Position numbers and translations under genes: made by a program. Source: a virus. Taken from it: DNA of 47,407 nucleotides. Of the stretch, positions 23,464 to 31,023 are shown one piece after another. The stretch lies in the IMG/VR virus record IMGVR_UViG_3300036852_000210, positions 1-47,407 of that record; one strand, given 5' to 3'. Numbering within the stretch: position 1 is the stretch's first letter; each line of letters opens with the position of its first letter. Below the pieces are notes generated by a model. It had not been told where the DNA came from and made no database searches. It worked only from the letters and a program-made list of their open reading frames with translations.

Positions 23464-25773
23464 TTAGACCACCGGTGGAGCGGTAGCTTCGGCCTCTCCC
23501 TGCATCATTTCCGGGCCACCGACTGGCATCCCGGGCCCTGGCTCCTGCTCTTGTCCTGCGTTCTGCCCGGGTGCCGCATTCTGCCCGGGTGGGGCCATCG
23601 GAGGGGGCATCAAGGCCATCGTCATCCGGTCGTACTCCGCCTCCAGCGCCAGCCGCCATTCCACCGGTTTACTGAGATAGGAGGCTTTACACATCGCCAG
23701 ATTCAGCTCTCGGACCCGCACTTTGGCGTTGATCGGGGCCATATCCGCCTTTACCGGCTCGAATATCTCCATCGCTCGTGGATCAGGTTGCGGAGGTGGA
23801 GGAGGTAAGTCTTCCCCCATCGGACCAATCATCGGCATTGGAGGCACCGCAGGTTCTGGCGGCACAACGGGTTCCGGCTCTTGGGGCGGTCCTTCTTCCC
23901 ATGCACTCAGTTGCCGGCGGACTCGCATAAGCACCGCGTTGTCCTGGATAGCGATGAAGGGACTCAGGCCGGAGCTGATGATTTCCTGCAATTCCTCGGG
24001 ATCTTTCCCTGCACTGGCCCAGATTTCTCCTGCTAACTGCGCTTTCTGGAAGGGGTTGAACGTTGTCCCCGTCCCCCGCTGGATTTGCACGTCCTTGGTC
24101 GAGCCCACGTCGCTCCCGGTCCACCGCTTGACCACATAGCCTCCGTCAGCCCCTTGGTATTTCAGGAGTTGCGGGACTGAGTAATCAGCTTTGAGACACT
24201 GGAGCTTGATCCGCCAACTCCGCACTCTGGCTCGGTTCGCGTTCTGCACGAGATCAGAGAGCGAGGCTTGCTGCTGGGAGAGAATTGCTAAGGCTTGCCG
24301 ACCGGAATTGGCGTTCGGCGCGGTCAATCCTTCCGCGGATTCCCCGGGCAGGCTAGCCGCGTCCTGCATCTCCTGTTCGTTCCGGGCGATCATGTCCGGG
24401 AGCTCTTTGGGCACTCCCGGCACTTCCTCCCACCGCGGCTCATAGCCCGGCTGATAGTACAGCGTCGTGGCAAAGGGGTTCTGCATGTCCTTGGGCTGGA
24501 TCGTGCTCCCAAAGGGCAGGAGGGTTTTCCGGTTCAGTAGCCGTTCCATCCACTCCTCGAACCGCCCATAGAGTTGTTCCCGGAACTCGTTATTGGGCCC
24601 CAGGAAGTCCATCAGCCCCTGATTCTTCCACTGCTGCACCTGAGTCCACGGCAGGTCCCGTTTCTCCCGCTTCCCATCCGGTCCCTTGAGAATCCATTCT
24701 GCTTGTCGGGGGACTAGCTCATCCCCAACCGTGACGACATAGGCCCCATCGGGATACCCCGACTGCTCGACACACCAATGAATGGTGAGGCAGGCGAGCC
24801 CGTCGTCCTCATGCCCCGCTTTGGGCTTGGGGTCCACCTTCTTCCCATATCGCTTGGGGAGGAGGTGATCGGTGTCCTTGGGGCGGTGTTGTATCGCGTG
24901 GTCCCGCTCCTCGGGAGTGGCTTCCTCCAGCTCTGGGAACCAGCCCTTGAGGACTTGCCAGGGGTAGTACTCCCGGTACAACAACCCATCGGCATCCCAG
25001 AGGTCGCTTGCGGTGGCGGGGGTGAGTCTCACATGGCCTGGAGTAGCGATTTGGCGGATGATCCGCGGCATCCACCGTAACGCCGCTTCTCCCGGACTAT
25101 CCGTGAGCGTACCATCCTGCTTGACGTACTTCGGCACATCCCCCGGCATGGCCAGTGCTTCTTCGACATGCATCTGGGTAGGCTGCGCCATCACCTCAAC
25201 GGGTTGCCGGCCTCCGCCTTTCGGATCGACGGAATACCAGATGTAGGCACTCGACCAATTCGAGGCTAAATCCCACGCGTCTTTATGGGCCTTCACATCG
25301 TTCAAGCACGATTCCGAGTCGAGGTCCGTCAGAATCCGGGTCGTGAGCTGGGCTGCATCCCGGTCACTGTCCTCCCCTGTCGCCGGAATCGCATCAGGTT
25401 GCGCGGGATCTTGATAGAGGTGACTCAGGGCTTTGAGGCACAGCCGGTCGGCTTTCCGCCCGAACTTGTTGTAGATCGTCGGTGCCCCAAGCGGCAGGAA
25501 CACCATGAGGCCGGAACGGTCCGGGTCCTTCTTCACCCACAGGTTGCACTCACCAGCCCGCCGGCGGGTGTTCACCTCCGCAGCCTTAATGCGGTACTCG
25601 TAGGAGTCGGACTGCGCCTCCCACATATCACTGAGATACGCGCAAATCTTCTTCCTTTGCTCAAGACTGTTAGCGGGTTCCAGCAAGAACCCCGGTTTAA
25701 CCTCATCCCCATAAGTCCGCGTTTCTTGTGGTTCCGGGGTAGGTTCGGTCTCGGTGATGTGTGGATCGGTCAC
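23464..25773 (-). CDS. Portal protein
   Basis: 769 residues, the dodecameric ring through which DNA enters and leaves the head. Size and place (between terminase block and scaffold/capsid) fit large portals of short-tailed phages. The N-terminal region is helical (EQRKKICAYLSDMWEAQSDS). A wing region with many aromatic residues follows, then a long-helix stem/clip region around 490-620 (SGRQALAILSQQQASLSDLV). The tail is a Pro/Gly/Gln/Met-rich C-terminus of about 130 residues. It overlaps the HNH gene upstream by four bases. Confidence 0.8.
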   Translation of the reverse strand: MTDPHITETEPTPEPQETRTYGDEVKPGFLLEPANSLEQRKKICAYLSDMWEAQSDSYEYRIKAAEVNTRRRAGECNLWVKKDPDRSGLMVFLPLGAPTIYNKFGRKADRLCLKALSHLYQDPAQPDAIPATGEDSDRDAAQLTTRILTDLDSESCLNDVKAHKDAWDLASNWSSAYIWYSVDPKGGGRQPVEVMAQPTQMHVEEALAMPGDVPKYVKQDGTLTDSPGEAALRWMPRIIRQIATPGHVRLTPATASDLWDADGLLYREYYPWQVLKGWFPELEEATPEERDHAIQHRPKDTDHLLPKRYGKKVDPKPKAGHEDDGLACLTIHWCVEQSGYPDGAYVVTVGDELVPRQAEWILKGPDGKREKRDLPWTQVQQWKNQGLMDFLGPNNEFREQLYGRFEEWMERLLNRKTLLPFGSTIQPKDMQNPFATTLYYQPGYEPRWEEVPGVPKELPDMIARNEQEMQDAASLPGESAEGLTAPNANSGRQALAILSQQQASLSDLVQNANRARVRSWRIKLQCLKADYSVPQLLKYQGADGGYVVKRWTGSDVGSTKDVQIQRGTGTTFNPFQKAQLAGEIWASAGKDPEELQEIISSGLSPFIAIQDNAVLMRVRRQLSAWEEGPPQEPEPVVPPEPAVPPMPMIGPMGEDLPPPPPQPDPRAMEIFEPVKADMAPINAKVRVRELNLAMCKASYLSKPVEWRLALEAEYDRMTMALMPPPMAPPGQNAAPGQNAGQEQEPGPGMPVGGPEMMQGEAEATAPPVV

Positions 25774-26330
25774 AGCAATCTCCCGGCGAACTCGCTAGGC
25801 ATCTTGGCGTGTTTGCGACAGTTACAGGAAGGACAGGCAAGTACTAGGTTGGTCGCGTGATTTGTTCCCCCTTTAGAGAGGGGAATTACATGGTCAACGT
25901 GATACCCTGAACTCAAAGAGCAGCTACACCAGAAACATTTATTGCGCTGGCGCTTCCGTTGGGCCTGTATGTCCTCTGGCGTGTGACTTCCTTTTGCCCC
26001 ACGTCGTCGAATGCTGCAGTTCCTAATAGCAACGGCCCGTCTGTCGGGATGTGCCGCATTCCACGCAATCGCTCGTCGCCTCGCCTTTTCAGGGTGAGCG
26101 GCATTCCATGTATTGTTGTACTCCCGCACCGCTTGAGGATTGGCAGCACGGCGCTTAGCGGCCCTCGCCCGCACACGGGCTCGCTCTTTCTCAAGGTTAG
26201 CTGCGTACCACGCTCGCTTATATGCGCGAAGTTCATCTCGCTTCTTCGCACGCCGCAGCACGTAATATTCCCGGTGCGTAGCGTACCAAGCCCGAAAGGT
26301 CGCCTTCTTTTTCGCGGGGTCTTGGGCCAT
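25770..26330 (-). CDS. HNH endonuclease with N-terminal basic repeats
   Basis: 186 residues. The C-terminal 70 hold an HNH nuclease: CFWCSCSLSSGYHVDHVIPL, then KGGTNHATNLVLACPSCNC, with zinc Cys pairs and the catalytic HxxDHxxP-type His. Residues 1-105 contain repeated W-Y/N-A-x-x-x-E/D-K segments (AWYAANLEKERARV, WNAAHPEKARRRAI, WNAAHPDRRA) that resemble DNA-binding repeats of homing endonucleases. Lying inside the terminase-portal cassette, it may be a homing gene or help DNA packaging. Confidence 0.85.
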   Translation of the reverse strand: MAQDPAKKKATFRAWYATHREYYVLRRAKKRDELRAYKRAWYAANLEKERARVRARAAKRRAANPQAVREYNNTWNAAHPEKARRRAIAWNAAHPDRRAVAIRNCSIRRRGAKGSHTPEDIQAQRKRQRNKCFWCSCSLSSGYHVDHVIPLSKGGTNHATNLVLACPSCNCRKHAKMPSEFAGRLL

Positions 26331-26684
26331 CTAACCCTCAGCACCCCTTTCAATCCTGCGGGCTACTTCTCTGGGGTCCATCCCCTCAGCCAACCAGTTC
26401 AACGCCAGTTGTGCGGTGTTGCGTGCCGTCACTCCTCGGGGGTCCATGCCAGTAGCGATGATGGCGGCTTCTACTTGTGCGGGTAACCCAGGAGTCTCAG
26501 GGGATGGGGAAGGAACCGGGTCCGGTGCTTTGAAGCCTTGTCGCTGCAGGGCAGCGAGGTGTGTGAGGAGTTGAATCCGGTCCTTCCGCCATTCCTCCCG
26601 TTGTTCTCGGAAGTCCTGACGCATGGCTTCGTGAATCACCACCAGGCCGTCATAGGCAGTCCGCGCCATCCAGGGCCAGCGCAT
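26331..26684 (-). CDS. Unknown helical protein
   Basis: 117 residues. A charged helix (DFREQREEWRKDRIQLLTHL) is followed by a Pro/Ser linker and a helical domain with IATGMDPRGVTARNTAQLAL and NWLAEGMDPREVARRIERGA. The repeated GMDPR-V-AR- motif within one protein suggests a tandem small helical DNA- or protein-binding repeat. Directly adjacent to the HNH gene. No known family. Confidence 0.5.
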   Translation of the reverse strand: MRWPWMARTAYDGLVVIHEAMRQDFREQREEWRKDRIQLLTHLAALQRQGFKAPDPVPSPSPETPGLPAQVEAAIIATGMDPRGVTARNTAQLALNWLAEGMDPREVARRIERGAEG

Positions 26685-26831
26685 CTAAGGCTCCTTCTCA
26701 ACGAAATACAGGTCACGCCCAGTGTTGTACCAGCAGGTGCGGCCCTTGAGCGGACCTTCCTCCAACGTGATGAGTTTCCACGGTGGCCGGCCCTCTACGG
26801 GAGGCGGGGGATTGTCTTTCGTTACTGTCAT
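26685..26831 (-). CDS. Small protein (48 aa), unknown
   Basis: A 48-residue frame between 26685 and 26831, overlapping the gene upstream as ATGA (ATG 26831, stop 26828). Pro-rich start (NPPPPVEGRPPWKLITLEEG) then LKGRTCWYNTGRDLYFVEKE. Beta-rich small domain likely. The ATGA overlap and the GGAGCC-containing junction to the next gene support expression. Function unknown. Confidence 0.6.
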   Translation of the reverse strand: MTVTKDNPPPPVEGRPPWKLITLEEGPLKGRTCWYNTGRDLYFVEKEP

Positions 26832-27061
26832 GACATCCTCTGTAGTTCACGAATGCGCAACGTGAGAGAATGCTTCCACGGGACGGTCCACCAACCATTG
26901 AACCAATAGTCCCCTTCACGGCAGTCCCGAATCCGTAGGGCTTCGCAGATATCACAAATCCAGAGTCGCCAATGCCATTTCCCTGTTGCAACGACATTGT
27001 CGCGCTGCACTTGACGCAGTTGCCGGTAGACAGCGCGGAGCTGCGCGAACATTCCTCTCAT
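26828..27061 (-). CDS. Small Trp/Cys-containing protein, unknown
   Basis: 77 residues with a helical basic N-terminus (FAQLRAVYRQLRQVQRDNVV) and a Trp-rich middle (WHWRLWICDICEALRIRDC, then DYWFNGWWTVPW). CxxC plus a later Cys could form a small metal site. ATGA overlaps at both ends show it is part of the terminase-region operon. No family recognised. Confidence 0.6.
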   Translation of the reverse strand: MRGMFAQLRAVYRQLRQVQRDNVVATGKWHWRLWICDICEALRIRDCREGDYWFNGWWTVPWKHSLTLRIRELQRMS

Positions 27062-27252
27062 GCGTCCTTATCCCAGTATTCGAGGAGATCATCGAGCCGC
27101 GAACCAAGTTCGTCGTCTACCGCAGGACAGCCCTCCACGGGGTGCGCTTTCCACACCCCAGCAGATTGAGGTTTCGCCTGAATCACCCCGTCCTTGGCGC
27201 GAAAGAGCCAGCCCTTCCACGCATAGGCGTAACGTCCATCCACGGGGATCAT
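27058..27252 (-). CDS. Small protein (64 aa), unknown
   Basis: 64 residues from ATG 27252, which overlaps the upstream stop as ATGA; the longer frame was rejected. Starts MIPVDGRYAYAWKGWLFRA and ends acidic (LGSRLDDLLEYWDKDA). Aromatic residues near the start suggest a compact beta domain. No known family or motif. Confidence 0.55.
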   Translation of the reverse strand: MIPVDGRYAYAWKGWLFRAKDGVIQAKPQSAGVWKAHPVEGCPAVDDELGSRLDDLLEYWDKDA

Positions 27253-27497
27253 GTGATCCTTTTCAACTGGCAGGGGCACGCGCGCCCCATGTGCAACACC
27301 CCATCCTTGTGATACCGGAACGGCTTGAGTCTCGACCAAGGCGTCTGGCCTACCTCGCACGTTGCGCAGTCCATCGCGTAGGCTCGCTGCCAAGCTGCGA
27401 ACTCTTTCCTAGTCAGTCCCAACACCGCAGCATCCCGCACCATCTGGTTGCCGATCAGCTCAGCTTGCGTCTCCTCACCCCAGCCTTCCGACCGCAT
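27249..27497 (-). CDS. Small Cys-containing protein, unknown
   Basis: 82 residues. Middle segment YAMDCATCEVGQTPWSRLKP and later HMGRACPCQLKR give two CxxC/CxC pairs that may bind zinc. N-terminal part is helical (ELIGNQMVRDAAVLGLTRKE). It overlaps the downstream gene as ATGA and starts just after the stop of the 25-residue frame upstream. Function unknown. Confidence 0.55.
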   Translation of the reverse strand: MRSEGWGEETQAELIGNQMVRDAAVLGLTRKEFAAWQRAYAMDCATCEVGQTPWSRLKPFRYHKDGVLHMGRACPCQLKRIT

Positions 27498-27575
27498 CTA
27501 GCGACCCGGCTTGTGGAGCCATGACGACCCCACGTTGTAGAAGGTCCAGTGACACCACGACACTGTTTGCGTCAC
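27498..27575 (-). CDS. Micro-protein (25 aa)
   Basis: A GTG-start frame of 25 residues whose GTG overlaps the stop of the 53-residue gene (GTGA), ending one codon-free base before the next ATG at 27497. It is Trp-rich (MTQTVSWCHWTFYNVGSSWL) and has no recognisable fold. The overlap at its start is the only support for expression; it may serve to carry ribosomes to the next gene. Confidence 0.4.
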   Translation of the reverse strand: MTQTVSWCHWTFYNVGSSWLHKPGR

Positions 27576-27733
27576 TTTTTCCTCGTCTGCTCGGCCAGCT
27601 TGGACCGCTTTACATGCTGTACCTTGGGCACCTTCTCCCCGTGACTGTGAGAGATGAACTTCTTCGCCCAGTCCTTGCCCTCACTGGCCTTGGCGTGGAT
27701 GAACCGAGACTGAGCCAGGGATTTGTAGGGCAT
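27572..27733 (-). CDS. Small basic protein beside terminase
   Basis: 53 residues from ATG 27733, which overlaps the terminase stop as TGATG. The start MPYKSLAQSRFIHAKASEGK matches a small conserved phage protein family ('PFKS.AQ.R...A......A..F'), of unknown function and often encoded near terminase or capsid genes. Very basic C-terminus (KRSKLAEQTRKK). Nucleic-acid binding is plausible. Confidence 0.65.
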   Translation of the reverse strand: MPYKSLAQSRFIHAKASEGKDWAKKFISHSHGEKVPKVQHVKRSKLAEQTRKK

Positions 27734-29265
27734 CAGGTTGCCCGAGGTCCGTAACTGCCTCCACGACTCCAGCCGTTCTGCTTCCACTCATGCTCACTCA
27801 CGACCAGCGCCTCTTGGAGCTCGACCTCGGGCGTGCGATCCCTACTCCGACGCTTCCCATTCGGCAGGTAACCGGGATGTACGTCATGGGGGATGACCCG
27901 GCGCGGCTCGGGCACATCGGGCCACGCACCAGCAAGCAAGTATCGCAGCGCATCTATGGGATGATCGTCGGGAGATTTGGTATCAATCTGGTCCTGCTTC
28001 TTCTCATCGAGCCGGATGACGGGTAAAACCTTCGTTAAATACGGACAGCGCGATTTTACGATCTTGAGCTGGGGCTGGCGCGTACTGGGCAAAGTCCCGT
28101 CTGCTAGGCGCGGCCCCCAATCCAGCATCTTTCGCACGCTGTTGTAGCCAGCGACTCGTGAGCCAGGTCCTTTAGGTGCCGGAAGAACGGGCAGAGACGG
28201 CGCATTCGCATTACGGAGAGCATCACCTAATCCCGATTGAAACTCCATCAAGACGGTAGCTCCTCCGATGCCCGTCTTCGCTGCCATAGCCGAATCGGCC
28301 CAGATGTTCACTGGCCACCCCGGCATGTCTCCTAGGAGAAAAGCGGTTCCAACGTCATAGCCAGCCTCATAAGCATCTTTGTCCCGCCACACCCATTCCC
28401 ATGCAACCAAGCACTTTTTCTGTGGAGACACCGCAGCGAGGAGGAGCACGCTTGGGGCCGTAATACCCCAGTCCATGCCAGCCAGCCACATCCAATTTTG
28501 GGGAACGTGTATTTCAGGAACGCAGTGCACCGACGCGTCCCAGTTGGGGAAGGCGAGGCCCGCCCCTCCGGTGAGGAGCTCAGCATAGACTTCTTCTTTG
28601 AGTGCTTCAGAATCGGTAGGGTATTCGTCGATCAAATCACGGATTTCACGAGGATCGAGGAGCGGGTTATCGAAGGGTGTATTGTGCCAATGTGCCCATC
28701 CCTTCTCCGTACTCCGCGCTCCATTCAGGACTTCCTCACAAATCTGGTTGAACTCGCTCCCTGCTTTGGTTGAGCTTACCCATGCGCCCCACCCCTTCCG
28801 ATCCATCAGAATAGGGCGGATCTCACGTCGGAATGCTTCAAGAGTGGGATATTGCGCCGCCTCCTCAAACATCACGCCACCGATGTTTTCGCCTAAGCCA
28901 CGAATAGTCCCAATTGCTTCGGCGGACTTGACCCACAGCCGTCCACCGGTACCAAGATCCACGGTCCGATTGTCGCCTCGAACCGTGCCAACCCGTGAAA
29001 AGGTCGGCACGATGAATTGATGCCAGAAGATTTCTGATTGAGGGTAAGCCGGCACCACCCACGCCACGTCACGACCTTGAAGCAGACCCGGAAACCGAGG
29101 GCTCCCGCTCACTCCTTCCCGCGGCCCATGCCCGTCCGTTGCCGCAGTAGCCGCCCATACAGTTTTTCCTGTGCGGCGGCCAGCTCGCCAGACCTTCCAG
29201 CGAGCTCCAGACAGGTGCACCGGCTCTTGATGGACTAGGGGATACGTGAGGTCAAGGGTAGGCAT
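27733..29265 (-). CDS. terL: Terminase large subunit (TerL)
   Basis: 510 residues; the ATP-driven DNA packaging motor and nuclease. The ATPase domain shows a Walker A AGRRTGKT (about 28-35), a Walker B GGVMFEEAA (about 129-137) with catalytic Glu, and a coupling motif STKAGS (about 164-169). The C-terminal RNase H-like nuclease has the first acidic strand in LAGMDWGITA (around 265), ADSA in the middle, and the late SPDDHPIDALRYLL motif. It follows TerS and a 60-residue gene in the packaging cassette. Identification is firm. Confidence 0.93.
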   Translation of the reverse strand: MPTLDLTYPLVHQEPVHLSGARWKVWRAGRRTGKTVWAATAATDGHGPREGVSGSPRFPGLLQGRDVAWVVPAYPQSEIFWHQFIVPTFSRVGTVRGDNRTVDLGTGGRLWVKSAEAIGTIRGLGENIGGVMFEEAAQYPTLEAFRREIRPILMDRKGWGAWVSSTKAGSEFNQICEEVLNGARSTEKGWAHWHNTPFDNPLLDPREIRDLIDEYPTDSEALKEEVYAELLTGGAGLAFPNWDASVHCVPEIHVPQNWMWLAGMDWGITAPSVLLLAAVSPQKKCLVAWEWVWRDKDAYEAGYDVGTAFLLGDMPGWPVNIWADSAMAAKTGIGGATVLMEFQSGLGDALRNANAPSLPVLPAPKGPGSRVAGYNSVRKMLDWGPRLADGTLPSTRQPQLKIVKSRCPYLTKVLPVIRLDEKKQDQIDTKSPDDHPIDALRYLLAGAWPDVPEPRRVIPHDVHPGYLPNGKRRSRDRTPEVELQEALVVSEHEWKQNGWSRGGSYGPRAT

Positions 29266-29447
29266 TAGGGCGAGACGGGCCGCAAGCGTTTCGCTACCCG
29301 GCGCTCCAACTTCGTGAGCGGACGCCCTAGCTTAGCCTCAAGCGCTTCCCGTACTCGCTTCTCCCATACGCGACGAGGGTTGATGGCCCGCGTCCCTGTC
29401 TGGACTATTTTAGAGCCCTGATAGCCATACACAGGGCCGACGATCAT
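29265..29447 (-). CDS. Small basic protein between TerS and TerL
   Basis: 60 residues. Starts MIVGPVYGYQGSKIVQTG and continues as a basic helix (RRVWEKRVREALEAKLGRPL, then KLERRVAKRLRP). Its stop shares one base with the TerL start (TAATG) and its start is adjacent to the TerS stop. Basic charge suggests DNA or RNA contact; it may be a packaging accessory. No family recognised. Confidence 0.55.
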   Translation of the reverse strand: MIVGPVYGYQGSKIVQTGTRAINPRRVWEKRVREALEAKLGRPLTKLERRVAKRLRPVSP

Positions 29448-29933
29448 TCAGCCCTGCTCATCGGTATGTTCACCGTAGGCTATGGCAGCTTTGACGATGT
29501 GGGTGTAACGCACCGTAAGCGGATTGTCGGGGTCGCCGCTTACCTCGTTTTTGGTCCCGAGCCCATACTTGCCGAGCACGTCAATCGCCGTGATCCGATC
29601 TTTGGGAGTGGCGGACACCGTGGCCTCAACCTGACCATCTGCTCCCTTAATCTGGATTTTCTGGATTGCTTCACCGTCAGCGATGGCTATGAGGGCAGGT
29701 ATCCGCTGTTCAAAAGCAAGCATGCAGATTTTTCGGACCACAGAGGGCGGTCGTCCGCTTCCCCCGCGATTGGTCCCTGGCAACGCCCCCCTTCGAAGCC
29801 TGCCACCATTACGCCCTGGATTGGTGAGTTGACCAACGGCCTTTTCCACGGGCTTATCCACATTCCCAATTTCCCCTACAATGGCAGATTCTGCGGGGTG
29901 CTTCCCGTTGCCATGGTTGGACTTACGGGGCAT
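29448..29933 (-). CDS. Terminase small subunit (likely)
   Basis: 161 residues. Basic Gly/Arg/Asn-rich N-terminus (GALPGTNRGGSGRPPSVVRK) followed by helices (ICMLAFEQRIPALIAIADGE) and DRITAIDVLGKYGLGTKNEV. The GRPP start plus 'R..AID.LGKYGLG' matches TerS-like packaging proteins that recognise the phage DNA and recruit TerL. Position before TerL supports the call. It overlaps the HNH gene upstream by 11 bases. Confidence 0.7.
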   Translation of the reverse strand: MPRKSNHGNGKHPAESAIVGEIGNVDKPVEKAVGQLTNPGRNGGRLRRGALPGTNRGGSGRPPSVVRKICMLAFEQRIPALIAIADGEAIQKIQIKGADGQVEATVSATPKDRITAIDVLGKYGLGTKNEVSGDPDNPLTVRYTHIVKAAIAYGEHTDEQG

Positions 29934-30387
29934 GAGCGGCCCGGATTCTTTGCCGTCTAGTCCTCATCTGCATAGTCATGCAAATCCGGCAGCACCTTCC
30001 ACCAGTCGAGCCTCTTCGAAGGTTGTTACCAAAAAGCGGGTGACCTTTAGGACAGTGAGTTTTCCGAGCATTCCGCCCACCAATCCCATGTCCCCGCAAG
30101 ACGTTTTCTCGGTGGGTCACAGGTTCCAGGTGATCTACATCAACACAGGCACGGTTTCGGCAGAGATGATCTAATTCAAGTCCATCGGGGAGTGGTCCAT
30201 GAGTGCGCTCATACATGAAACGGTGTATCCGTATGTCTTTCCATGGCTTACCTGGACCAACGGGAATACCTATGTACCCGTATCCACCTTTACTCTTACC
30301 CCCCGTCCAGACAGTACAATCCCCTCGGCGTTCTAGCCGTTTGACAATCCGCAGGAACACAGGCTCAGTACTAACTGGCCGTGCCAT
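29923..30387 (-). CDS. HNH endonuclease at the head of the packaging operon
   Basis: 154 residues. The HNH core is IHRFMYERTHGPLPDGLELD, then HLCRNRACVDVDHLEPVTHR, i.e. the H-x-C-x(2,4)-N...C...HLE form used by many phage HNH proteins. A second Cys cluster (HCPKGHPLFGNN and CCRICMT) may bind zinc. First gene of the late operon, directly before TerS. HNH proteins there (as in HK97) assist terminase cleavage, so a packaging role is as likely as homing. Confidence 0.85.
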   Translation of the reverse strand: MARPVSTEPVFLRIVKRLERRGDCTVWTGGKSKGGYGYIGIPVGPGKPWKDIRIHRFMYERTHGPLPDGLELDHLCRNRACVDVDHLEPVTHRENVLRGHGIGGRNARKTHCPKGHPLFGNNLRRGSTGGRCCRICMTMQMRTRRQRIRAAHAP

Positions 30388-30429
30388 TTGGACTTAACTC
30401 GAAAGGGGTTATGGGTAGTGTCTATCAGG

Positions 30430-30447
30430 ACAGTACAAATGTACTGT
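30430..30447. promoter_or_regulatory. Late-operon operator-like palindrome
   Basis: ACAGTACA-AA-TGTACTGT is a perfect 18-bp inverted repeat in the gap before the packaging genes. It overlaps the -10 of the candidate leftward promoter, so a bound dimer would block or control late transcription. The regulator is not known; the Arc-like early protein or a host factor is possible. Confidence 0.65.
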
Positions 30448-30465
30448 TACCTAGGACAAATGCAA
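30438..30465 (-). promoter_or_regulatory. Candidate late promoter
   Basis: Leftward TTGCAT (30460-30465), 16-bp spacer, TACATT (30438-30443), resembling sigma70 elements and with the same -10 as the early promoter candidate. It would transcribe the packaging and virion operon from about 30430. The rest of the gap 30388-30506 shows no gene. Confidence 0.45.
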
Positions 30466-30506
30466 TAGAGGCGGGGCGAAATGCGAAAGTAGAAACGGCT
30501 ACTCAG

Positions 30507-30725
30507 TCATTCAGGAGCCTCCCAACGCAGCACATACCCACCAGTTGGACAGTTGCAGTACTCGGCCCGATTAGTCGAGAAGTCACAAAGACCGAGATAA
30601 CAGCGATGGGGTAGTGCTGGTGCGACCTGATAAGCAGCGAGCGGATTACGACTATCCATGCGCTGCCAGGTGTCGAACTCCAGACTCTCCCCATCAAGGG
30701 GCCCACCAATGCATTCCAGTTTCAT
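30507..30725 (-). CDS. Small phage protein, unknown
   Basis: 72 residues from ATG 30725, one base after the upstream stop. The start MKLECIGGPLDGESLEFD is characteristic of a small protein widespread in phages (MxLxCxGGPxDGxxL), of unknown function. The end has AEYCNCPTGGYVLRWEAPE with Cys that may bind metal. Last gene before the late promoter. Confidence 0.65.
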   Translation of the reverse strand: MKLECIGGPLDGESLEFDTWQRMDSRNPLAAYQVAPALPHRCYLGLCDFSTNRAEYCNCPTGGYVLRWEAPE

Positions 30726-30726
30726 G

Positions 30727-30936
30727 TTAGAGAGCCTCAGAGGGAGGAAGGAGAGCCCGGATGTCAGCGCACACCTCGCACTCGGATTGATAGTTAGTGG
30801 AGAGCGATCCGTCCCCATCGTAGTTAAGGTGCCAACCATCACCGTTACACCGAGGACAGTTATCAATCACCATCCTCGCCACCGCTAGAGTCAGGGCGTC
30901 TCGTTGCTCCGGGGTTAGCGAAATTAATTGCGCCAT
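30727..30936 (-). CDS. Zinc-ribbon protein with DnaJ-like CxxCxGxG motif
   Basis: 69 residues. Helical N-terminus (LTPEQRDALTLAVARMVI), then CPRCNGDGWHLN and CEVC, forming one four-Cys zinc site like a single DnaJ CxxCxGxG repeat. Such small proteins are common in phage early regions and may bind nucleic acid or host proteins. Spacing to both neighbours is a few bases. Confidence 0.6.
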   Translation of the reverse strand: MAQLISLTPEQRDALTLAVARMVIDNCPRCNGDGWHLNYDGDGSLSTNYQSECEVCADIRALLPPSEAL

Positions 30937-30942
30937 CAGGAT

Positions 30943-31023
30943 TCACTTGGAGGAAGGAGAGGCGAACCCCGTGAGGAGTAGCACGCTCACTAATGCCAGA
31001 GTCCACGGCTTGCCGTAAAGCAT
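30943..31023 (-). CDS. 26-aa hydrophobic peptide after the cytochrome gene
   Basis: MLYGKPWTLALVSVLLLTGF and a short SPSSK end. Its ATG overlaps the cytochrome stop as TGATG (31025-31021), so translation is probably coupled. One hydrophobic helix with a basic start could be a membrane peptide or an uncleaved signal anchor. The pairing with an exported cytochrome suggests a partner role, but nothing else supports it. Confidence 0.5.
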   Translation of the reverse strand: MLYGKPWTLALVSVLLLTGFASPSSK

